Positions 34,909-43,338 of a DNA stretch of 64,000 bases are shown here, one piece after another. How positions within the stretch are numbered: position 1 is the first letter of the stretch; each line of letters starts with the position of its first letter. Origin of the DNA: Tausonia pullulans (taxonomy: Eukaryota > Basidiomycota > Tremellomycetes > Cystofilobasidiales > Mrakiaceae). The stretch spans positions 62,001-126,000 of the forward strand of contig OX637620.1 of assembly GCA_951802195.1 (NCBI GenBank), given 5' to 3'. Both the position numbers and the translations under genes were made by a program. The notes below the pieces were generated by a model. The model did no database searches, was not told the DNA's origin, and saw nothing but the letters and a program-made list of their open reading frames with translations.

Positions 34909-37317
34909 TCAGTAGGCGATGTCGTCTACCTTGGAACGGTGCACACAGAAGCCCTGGAGGAAAAGAAGGGAAAGGAGGAGGGGGGGGGGGGGGGGGGGGG
35001 GTATCGTCAGCGAAACTCAATCTGCTCGCAAGGGCAGCAGCAAAGGCAGAGGAGCGAACAGGACAGATCCATTCGCGGCACCCGCACTTCTGGCCAGCCC
35101 AGTCGAAGTTGCCGATCTTGGCGCCGCATTTCACATTGGGGCACGTTATCTTGCCGGAAAGCTGGCCCGTCGAGATTTTGGCTGTCATCCAGTCCATCTG
35201 AAAGGGGCGACACATGTCAAGGACAGTCATGCCAGGAAAAAGGAGGGAAAGACTCACAGGTTCAAGGAAATAGCTGGGAGACAGCAGGGATCACGTCAGC
35301 ACGAAGACCACTCCAGATAGCCAAGTACCACTCACCCAGAGCACAACGGGTTGCCGAGAATCGGTGGCGGCGTCGCGACCACAGGGTTGATCGAGAGATC
35401 AGGCCGGCTGGAGCCCGCCAAGCTTCGACGACGAACGGGCGGGGTATTAGTCTTGCAAGAGACGGCCACCTCAGCTGCCGCCGGGGCCGGCATTCCGGAA
35501 CTTGTCGCATTGGCGCTCGAGGAGGATGCCACAGTCGATGTCATGCTGAGCGCAGCGAGGCGCGACTGACTCAGTCGGCGGTGGAGGGGCGAGTCGGTGT
35601 GCGAATCGAGGCTCATCTCGAAGTCAGAGCCAATGACCGAATCCGTAGGCGACTCAGCCGTGTCGACTGCCGAGGACGAAGATGGGTCTGCATCGTTGTC
35701 AGTGGCGACCCGGAGACCAGAATTGAGCGAGCCGTTGAAAGCCGCCAGGAAGGAGCGCGATCTCGCATGGGCGATCTTGGGCGGAATGTTGCGAGCTGTA
35801 GAATGGTACTCGGGAGGACCCACTGGGACGCAAGCCCCGGCAGGGACGGCGACAGAGGAAGAGGTAGGTGCGGCGACTGTGCTATTCTTGCTATATGCTC
35901 CTTCCTCGGTCAAAGAAGGAGCGGGGGGGTCGGAAGTAGGGCTGAGGAGGGTGAGAGGAGTAATGGGTGGTCCGCTGAAGGAGTTTCGGGCCGAGCGCTG
36001 TCGCGATCCGGGGAGAGAAGTCGGAGGAGTGGCAACGGGCGTCGCAACAGAGTGAAGAACATGCTCGCGCAAGGCCAGCTCTTGCCTTGAGAAAATTCGG
36101 GGAGAGCAAGTTAGAAGCGCGCTCGTTGAGACGGGAGCAATGGGAGAACGCACCGGCAACTTGCGCAGCGGAGCTTGCGCCTCCTATAGATTGTCGGCGT
36201 GGGAGGCCGAGAGGTCGAGGGAGTGTCCGGGAAATGCGCGAAGAAGTTGGAGGTGACCTCGGAGCCATCGCCGTCTGAAAGTCGTCGGAGCAAGTTTAAC
36301 ACTGGTAAAGCGCGCGCTCCCTCTCGAGAACTCACTGAGGACCTCGGAGGCGATGCGATTCCGATAGAACTCCCTTGTGGCGCGATCCTTCTGTGAAACG
36401 CGGTACTTGCCCGCCTGGAAGACTTGGAGCTGCTCCATGAACGTGTCAGAGGGTCTGTCGCTGAGGTCAGTCATCCGCGAAGTCATTTGCAAAGGATGGA
36501 CACGCGCGCGGTTACGCAGAGTACCAAGCCGGGCAGACGGTTGGTGTACGTACTGGACACAACTCCTCGCCCTCCGCATAATATCAAGCGCGTCCTCTAG
36601 AGCAAGCCCCTGCTCCGCCATGAGGTATGCAGCGACAACAGTCGCGCTCCGAGCTGTTGACGACGACCGTGAGAGACAGCTGCTGTCAGTAAATGCGGTC
36701 CAAGCGATGACCTTTCCTGCGTCCAGCATCAGGAACAAACTCACACATGCCAGCCTGGCAGTGCACGAGGACACCCCTGCGACCTTGTTTTACATCCTCC
36801 GAGGGAGCGAGACCCTGCCGGATGAGTTCGACAGCGGTAGGCAAGTGCTCAAGGAGGTCGGCGGACGCGATATCGTCAACGAGAATCTGGTGCGAAACGA
36901 CGTTCTAGTGGTTCATTCATCTCAACGTCAGCATAAGCATCAAGGCACTGTGTCCACCCTGGCAGGACTCACCTCAGAAATGGTAACATTGCCTCGCAGG
37001 ACTGAGACGACCGTCCGGATGCCGTTGGCCTCGAGCGCGTCCGGGTTGGTCGCGGCGATGATGTCGCCGATCCAGAGGCCCGGCAGAACCTGGCGAGCAA
37101 TGATATGAGGTCAGCCCTCCTGCTAGAGCGCACTTCCGAAGTGAGTCGAGATGGCGGGCTGGACCTCGTTCATGTGGACCGTCGGCTGCGGGTTGCCGAA
37201 CGCGTCGGCGTCAGCTACCTTGAGGAGCTGCTGGTCGATATCCCGGAGGTCATAATTCGCAGACTCCCCTCTTTCCGAGGTGGCAGGCGAGGAGACCGGG
37301 GACTCGTAGAAGGGCAT
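34909..37317 (-). CDS. YVH1: Yvh1/DUSP12-type dual-specificity phosphatase with zinc domain
   Basis: Yvh1 acts in late 60S ribosome maturation, exchanging Mrt4 for the stalk, and carries a DSP catalytic domain plus a C-terminal zinc-binding domain. From ATG 37317 the exons give MPFYESPVSSP, LWIGDIIAATNPDALEANGIRTVVSVLRGNV, DDIASADLLEHLPTAVELI, and the active-site loop GVLVHCQAGMSRSSTVVAAYLM (HCxxGxxR intact), then DALDIMRRAR and DTFMEQLQVF. The zinc domain reads YFLEPMDWM, GKITCPNVKCGAKIGNFDWAGQKCGCREW and ends FCVHRSKVDDIAY. Between the two lies a Ser/Pro-rich insert of about 300 residues (one exon near 35330-36130), which roughly doubles the usual length. The intron before the last exon contains a 22-nt G run. 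Confidence 0.9.
34980..35001. repeat. G homopolymer (22 nt) in the last YVH1 intron
   Basis: Longest homopolymer in the window, inside the final intron of the minus-strand YVH1 gene (a C run in the transcript), close to the acceptor of the exon ending VDDIAY. Confidence 0.9.
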
Positions 37318-37710
37318 CCCCAGGCAAGTGAAGGTGAAGGGGAGGAGAAGGGGGCAGAAAGGGATGGTGACGATTGAAGGCTACGAGGCGCGTCGCATTC
37401 CTCCTCTCCTTCCACTCCGCGTCCCTGATGCCCGTTTAAAGATGGCTTGTCGCTCTGCCGCAGCCCTTGCAAGAACCCCCGTAGCACGAGGGTCTCCGCC
37501 AGCCGGTACATCCCACGGTGCAGTAAAAAGGATAAAAAGCGAGGGCGAAGGGTCCCGGCCTTAAGTACGGGCGTTATTGCGTGGCCATGTCCGACTGTCA
37601 CGGGCTGAGTGGATTGAAAATCAACACCTGGCTTCGGTCAATCGACCGAAAGATGAAGCATTCCGGACGCAGTAAAGATCATGAAGCGCATCTAAATATA
37701 TTCATTCCTT
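37318..37710. promoter_or_regulatory. YVH1 upstream region / ARO2 3' flank
   Basis: About 390 bases between the YVH1 start and the ARO2 stop, both on the minus strand. The part next to ARO2 is AT-richer (37670-37715, TCTAAATATATTCATTC), as expected for a 3' UTR. No further element seen. Confidence 0.5.
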
Positions 37711-39615
37711 TTACTCGTCGCCAGAGGGTCCCTTGGACCCAAGGCCGTGCGAGTGCTGGCTCATTCCCGGCATGACCATCGTCGGCGGGAGCGTCGTAAT
37801 GGGCGGGAGGAGGCTGGCAGCTGACTTGCGCGACGCCTGGACAAGGAGAGCGTCCATGACGGCAATGGCGGCCATCGCCTCAACGATGGGGACAGCGCTG
37901 TGGAAGACGAGACAGTCAAGGTCAGAAGGAGGTCGTTCTGCATTCGAGTCGACAACGGCCTCTCACCGAGGAACGACGCAAGGGTCATGGCGACCTTTGG
38001 CCTCGAGGACACCGGCCGTGCCGTCGTACTTGGCGGTCTGTTGGGCCTGGCTGATGGTAGCAGGAGGCTTGAAACCGATGCTATACGGCGGGGAGGTACA
38101 CGTCAGCAACAGGGCGGCGTCGTCGTCAGAGCTTTGAGCGCACCGGAAGTAGATATCCTGGCCGTTGGTGATACCACCCTGGATTCCTCCAGACCAGTTG
38201 GTGACGGTGCTGAAGGGGATGCTCACGTCAGCCTGCAAACTTCTCTTGAAACTAGAGGGGGCAACTCACGAAAGCTTGCCGTCCTTGCCCTCGACAAACA
38301 TGTCGTTGTGCCTGCTACCCCGAACCTCGGTTCCGCGGAAGCCTGAGCCGATTTCAAACGCCTTCGTCGAGGGGATCGAGAGCATGGCGTGCGCAAGCGT
38401 GGCCTCGAGCTTGTCGAAGCAGGGCTCGCCGAGCTGGGAGAGTCAAAGGTCGTCTCAATGACTCTGCTTAGGGCGGCAGACGATAATCTCAACTTACTCC
38501 GGCAGGAACACCGCGGATGACACAGGTGACGGTTCCTCCGAGCGAGTCCTGAGTAGCCTTCGCCTTGCGGATATTCTGAAGGAAGGGACAGGCGGCGACA
38601 AGTCAGTCTAGACGCGCCACTCCGGACGCTGAGTATAGACTCACGTCCTCCATCTTCTGGGCAATCTCGCGGTTCGGGCACCGGACCATCTCCTTGTCGA
38701 CTTCCTCGCGGGTGATGGTCTTGAGGAGCTCGATGTACTCGGCGCTCAGCGGCTCCTCGTCTTCGTCGAGCTCGGCGGCCTTAGCCGCAGAGAACGCAGG
38801 AAGGTGCGTCTTGCCGACTGAGGAGACAAACGCGACAACCTCGACGCCGTGGGCAATCTTGAGGTATTTCTCGGCGATGGCTCCGGCAGCGACACGGCCT
38901 GGTGAGTGGGTGATTGTCCAGTCAGTAACTTCTCGGCGCGCGAGGGGGAAAGAGGGAACGACGCGTCGAGAAGGGACGCACCGATGGTCTCGCGAGCGCT
39001 CGAGCGTCCTCCTCCGGACGAGGCTTTGATGCCGTACTTAGCGAGGTACGTCCAGTCGGCGTGCGAGGGACGCGGGTAGAGATCCGTCTCGGCGTAGTCG
39101 TGCGGGCGCTGGTCCTTGTTCTGGACGAGAAGGCCGATGGGCGTGCCAAGGGTGACACCATTCTCAACACCGGACTGAATCTTGACGAGGTCAGACTCGT
39201 TGCGCTGTAGAAGTGGGGCGGGAGGGAGGATCAGAGGGGACGACGAGCACGTCAGTCGGAGGGCGGCCGACAACGACGGGGAAGGACGAGTCACTACAAA
39301 GGGCTCAGTACTGACGGGGGTAGTGATGTCGCTCTGACCAGGGCGACGGCGGGAGAGCTGAATCTGAATGTCCTCGGCGCTGAGCTCGAGACCCTACAAG
39401 GCAGTAGTGTCAGAATGAGACAGGAGGCTGAGAGGTGAGGCCGTCACGGACGGGAGGGACACCATCAATAATGGCGCCTTTGGTTGAGAGCCGAGGAAGG
39501 CAGGTGTCAGTTTGGCTAGGGAAGAGAACAGGCCTCCCGATCCTGACGCACCGACGGAGGCGCAGTGGCTCTCGCCGTAGGTGTGGACGCGGTAGAGGGA
39601 GCCGAAGGTGGACAT
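37711..39615 (-). CDS. ARO2: Chorismate synthase
   Basis: Last shikimate-pathway enzyme, turning 5-enolpyruvylshikimate 3-phosphate into chorismate with reduced FMN. The start [18 protein letters not shown] carries the first family signature, continuing after an intron as [33 protein letters not shown]. Later signatures are [35 protein letters not shown] and [18 protein letters not shown], then [20 protein letters not shown] and [18 protein letters not shown]. The catalytic histidines in ESHC and KGRHD are present. The protein ends SKGPSGDE, about 410 residues, normal for fungi. The fungal enzyme also has its own NADPH-dependent flavin reductase activity, but that is knowledge of the family, not seen here. 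Around eight introns. Confidence 0.95.
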
Positions 39616-40267
39616 GATGAGGGCGCAGAAAGGGTCGTGAGCGTTGGGAACAAGTCGAGCAGGCGAAAGAGGGATGGAAGAGACGGGCTCGCCGAAAAGG
39701 CCGCGCACGGAATCGCGACTCGACCTGACGCAGGACACGTTCAAGAGCTGAGCGAGGGCCACCACCATCGGCGCGTCACGACCGATGAAGATCAACGGGC
39801 TTCATCGATATCGTGGAGAATGTGTAATCGTCCATTCTCGGTGGCCTGGTTGACCCTGTACTTGCGTGGAGTCCAGGAAGATGGCTCACAACTCCACGAG
39901 TCTCATGGCCATTGTGATTGAGCTCCAGCCCGTCAAGGCTACTCGCGCACAGTCCTAGCAATCCGTTCCCAAAAAATCGTTTCTCTCTTGATGTTCAGAT
40001 TGTTTGCATTCAAGTGATATAGCAGACTTAGAGGGTGGAATGGCCTCATGAAAAAGCGAGAGGGGGGAAGGGAGGGAAATGACGATGGAAATGAAAGGCG
40101 ATGATGGGAGAAGGCCAAAGTCACACGCCGACCGTCCAAACGACCACCCCCTCCCTGCCCCCTAACCCTCCTCATCCCTGAGCCATCGCCGCCTTCGCAT
40201 CACCAGCATACCATCATCTATCTCCTTACCATCACTACCGCCACCCCTCCCCAATGTGTAGACCTTC
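39616..40267. promoter_or_regulatory. ARO2 upstream region
   Basis: About 650 bases upstream of chorismate synthase. Should include its promoter and 5' UTR. I looked for TGACTC-type (Gcn4/Cpc1) sites, expected for amino-acid genes; GGTGACGA-like words occur but I cannot support an exact TGACTCA. No gene called. Confidence 0.45.
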
Positions 40268-40768
40268 CTACCACCTTATATCCGTCAGCTGATGCCTGCG
40301 CCGGATGGTGGATGCGAATGTCGGAATTTCGTCGCCCGTGGCATCGACGTCCCCGAGCTTGCTGTACCGTCGGCGACGGAGTAGGCACCAGACCCGGGCG
40401 AGGGAAATGCATTAGAGGATAAGGATGTGCCGCGGGGGCGAGGGCGTTGGACAGATGAGAGTCTGGAGAAAAGGGGATCTGGGTGGAGTTGAGAGAGACA
40501 AGTGATGCTGCAGTAACCCAGGTGGCGCACACAACAGGATATGGGTCGTCGAAGAGATGAAAGAAGGACTCGACCGAGGCAACGATACAGAGATAGAGCA
40601 CGTGTTGTATACTCTCTTTCTGCGACATGAGCGTCCGTTGACGAGCGAGGCTGATGCTGAATGCTTGCCCGGGTGCAGGCGAACATAGAGCGAAAAAGGA
40701 TGGGCGAGGTCGATGTCCTCAGGAGAGGCTCGGGAAAGGGCCTCGAGCTGACGCTCTGAGGCCAGCAT
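40268..40768 (-). CDS. Unrecognised small protein candidate
   Basis: Not recognised. One consistent minus-strand reading starts at ATG 40768 with MLASERQLEALSRASPED and IDLAHPFSLY, passes a 68-nt intron to KESIQHVLYLCIVASVESFF and HLFDDPYPVVCATWVTAASLV (hydrophobic, possibly one membrane segment), and after a 74-nt intron containing CTAAT ends GDVDATGDEIPTFASTIRRR with final LTDIRW. All joins are in phase, giving about 115 residues. A neighbouring frame just upstream also looks protein-like (MNPLATPDGWQYGLSARTSAD near 40770-40840), preceded by an exon with a GTATGT donor near 40995, so the real gene may begin further right and this model may be wrong at its 5' end. Confidence 0.35.
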
Positions 40769-41417
40769 CGCTTCCAGTCGGCGCTGGTGCGAGCTGAGAG
40801 GCCATACTGCCAGCCGTCCGGGGTGGCAAGGGGGTTCATGGCCAGCCGGCGGCGGCGCATTGAGCGGCCCTGCCGGGGATGTTTGGTGGGACGCCTATCG
40901 CGTGGGATGCGCGAAGGGATCTACGAAGGAGGAGGGGTGATCACTTTTGACTGAGTGGATTGTTCTCCTTCAGAGTCACATGTTTCAATACATACTGTCG
41001 ACGTAGAGTTCCTTGTTCCAGGCGTCCAGATAGGCGCGCCAGCTGCCGGGGAAAGCGGCCGCAGCTCCTGGACGGACAACTTTGGTTGTTGGACACCTTT
41101 GTATTTTTTTTGTACTGTCTTTTTGTATGTAAGCCATGAGTTATACGTAGAGGACGAGGTAACACTATGAGAGATAACGATACATATCTATATAGAGGGA
41201 GAGCGAAAATGAAAGAAGAGGTGGAAGGAAAGCAAAAGAATGGCATAGACATAAGTCCATTTTATAATGTAGAATGTCCGCGGCAAAGAGCGTCGATTTA
41301 AGATTAAAGACCTCGGAAGTAAGAGAGGGACGGGGTAGGGGAGACCTAAAAACGGGGGGGTACAGTGTGTACAGCGAATATAGAGTCAATAAAAACCAGC
41401 CATTACAACAATCAAGT
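40769..41417. other. AT-richer gap left of the tRNA
   Basis: From about 40770 to 41010 possible extra 5' exons of the preceding minus-strand candidate. From 41090 to 41417 the sequence is clearly AT-richer than elsewhere, with a T8 run at 41103-41110 and no supportable protein. Confidence 0.4.
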
Positions 41418-41489
41418 GTCGGGATCGTATAATGGTTAGTACAAGGTGTTAACACCGCCTAGACCCGGGTTCAATTCCCGGTCCTGATA
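41418..41489 (+). tRNA. tRNA-Val (anticodon AAC), no intron
   Basis: A 72-nt cloverleaf folds without gaps. Acceptor arms GTCGGGA and TCCTGAT pair over seven positions, including G-T wobbles at the first and fourth pairs; T8 is conserved. D stem GTAT/GTAC with loop AATGGTTA; anticodon stem AGGTG/CGCCT with loop TTAACAC, so the anticodon is AAC (valine). The T arm is CCGGG, TTCAATT, CCCGG, which also forms the internal B box. Discriminator base A. A pol III stop signal, TTTT, follows at 41509-41512. There is no intron in the anticodon loop. Confidence 0.93.
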
Positions 41490-41911
41490 AATCCGAGTGG
41501 AAACATTCTTTTACATCCCTTTTGGCAAATTTCTTGCGTGTAGTGTTTTCTAGTTTTGGCGCAATTCCCGCAAGGAATCCCTGCTGTTCCTTTTGCACGT
41601 CAACAGAAGGCGTCTCCCGTATCAAAGACTGGACAGGGTGAGCCACCCCGAATCATACACTACTACGATTCGAAGACATGGGTGTGAAGATCGGGTTACT
41701 AAGCTGTATGCACACCCATGCACGATTGCCGGTCTTAATGACTGGGATAGTGGTATCGCAGCGACGGTATCTTGTCGCTTTCATTCCACGCGAATCTGCT
41801 TGTTTAAAATGCACTCAAGATGTCTGAAAATGTCCATCTCGCTCTGGCCCTGCCTCCCATGGGGAAGCAAAGGGACAAAGCATGAGTGGAAGTGAGGGGG
41901 GGGGGGGTCCC

Positions 41912-42094
41912 TGACAACACAAGGCTGTAGTGCAGCGCCGAGGTCATCGTGCCGACGAGTCGTGCAAGCAGAGGACGCGCCGGCGGGCAAGGCAAAAAGA
42001 TGGAAACCAAAATGGGTCCAGTGGACCCATATAAGTGGTTAAACTTATAAGAACAGATACTACACATGATCTAAGCCAAAAGGCCAGAGAGGAT
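41912..42094 (-). ncRNA. U2 spliceosomal snRNA
   Basis: U2 pairs with the intron branch site. Reading the minus strand from 42094: ATCCTCTCTGGCCTTTTGGC (5' domain and stem I), TTAGATCATGTGTAGTATCT with the invariant branch-site-pairing GTAGTA (complement of 42058-42063), then a stem IIa ATAAGT...ACTTAT, a clean hairpin IIb ATGGGTCC/GGACCCAT (42013-42031), an Sm-like site ATCTTTTTG (complement of 41993-42001), and two 3' stem-loops. The last, GGC-GCTGCACTACA-GCC, has an 11-nt loop like the U2A'/B'' binding loop of stem IV. About 183 nt, the usual size. The exact 3' end is inferred; a C12 run in the transcript direction follows it immediately. Confidence 0.93.
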
Positions 42095-42433
42095 GAGGAT
42101 GCAAACGTCGTGAACTGAGGACGACTTTAACCCTTAATTCAAAGCGGCACCTGCCCATTGACAACGTTCTACCTGAAACTGGTCTGCACTGACCTCTTTG
42201 CACCATAGATGGAGAGGGTCCCAAATGATCGAACCGCTTAGAAGGGCGATACAGAGCTCATAAAGATATCTCATCATACTTCCCTTCCATGCGTCTTTTT
42301 TCGTCAGATAGGATCCATCGAACGACATGGATGATCGCAACAGGATCCCGAGTAGTGTGTGCAGCTGTAGGTGTTACAGGTCTCCTGTGAGCGCAAGATT
42401 TTAATCTCTATCACTGAGTGCGAATAGACAAAA

Positions 42434-42494
42434 CTTGCACGACTCGTCGGCACGATGATCTGGGCGCCGTACTTGAGCCTCGTGTTGACAGGGG
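42434..42494 (+). pseudogene. Inverted partial copy of the U2 snRNA 3' end
   Basis: The plus strand here reads CTTGCACGACTCGTCGGCAC GATGA and continues with strong similarity to the 3' stem-loops of the U2 gene, which lies on the minus strand 470 bases to the left. The first 25 bases match 41944-41968 exactly in reverse complement, and similarity continues to about 41908 with scattered differences. The GGC/GCC closing pairs of stem IV remain but its loop is changed. No copy of the 5' domain or GTAGTA region precedes it, so it is a truncated copy and not a second functional U2. Confidence 0.75.
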
Positions 42495-43338
42495 CATCTC
42501 AGTCTGTTCTGCGGGCATCCCCATGGAAGGCTCGAAGGGGGCGAGATGGTATGCTGTTTGACTTAGTGTAAAGCCGCCTTCGCCTTGAGTGGCTGATTAT
42601 CACAGAACCGGACGGATATGGGAGGGGAGGAGAGGAAGGTGAGGAGACCGAGGCCGTTGATGATGAAATGTCAAAAGCTTTGATTGATGATGGTCTCAGA
42701 GAAGAAGCTAGCTGGCGGTGAATCCCCCTTCTTGAGCGGCGCGCGAATGATCGAGGCGCACGAGGGGATAAGGGCAACCTGACGACTGACTAGCTAGGAG
42801 GGACAAGAGAAACGAGCTAGGGAAAGAGTGCAAGGAAGGAAGAAGCGGCAAGAGACATGGGACGCGAGGAGAGAGAAGTGAAGAAGAAGAGAGAGAGAGA
42901 GAGATGAGAGATAGGAAGAGAGACCGAAACGGACGCAATGAGGGACAACGAGGAGAGGGGGTGCGTATGAACTGTCCAGTTGCATCATCTGGCTTGGGCT
43001 CGGTTGGGGCGAAGAAGAGGCGGCGGGGGCGGAGAGTCATGGTCGGGGCAGAATGGACATATTGGTCTTCGATGATGGCTCATGGCATCACAGGCGAGGC
43101 GACAGCGATCATTCTAGCACAAGAAATCACATATCGGAATTCAGAAGTCGCTTCCTTACCATCCGATCGAAGTTCTGACAGAAGGAAGTGGTTGTCACCC
43201 GGTTTCCAAGGCACCTGTCAACTTGTGTCAACATTCGTCGCGCAAGTCAAGGGAAGCATTCCGGCGCGACTCGTAGCCTACCATTTGACTATCAACCACC
43301 TACCACTTATCCTCTCGGCCGGGCCCCAGTCTCGATGA
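42495..43338. other. Gene-poor region
   Basis: About 840 bases between the U2 fragment and the Rrn6-like gene. It contains a GA microsatellite at 42886-42905 and purine-rich sequence around 42840-42960. Open frames (for example minus strand 42708-43040) are Ser/Leu/Pro-rich and unconvincing. The right end should hold the promoter of the next gene. Confidence 0.45.

Noticed and set aside
42134-42340. Minus-strand frame of 68 codons next to U2
   Set aside because: Isolated, no splice partners and no family similarity; likely chance in the U2 upstream region.
43060-43200. C/D-box-like words (GATGATGG and CTGAC) suggesting a snoRNA
   Set aside because: Spacing of over 110 nt, no terminal stem and no guide region I could match; CTGAC is common in this genome.
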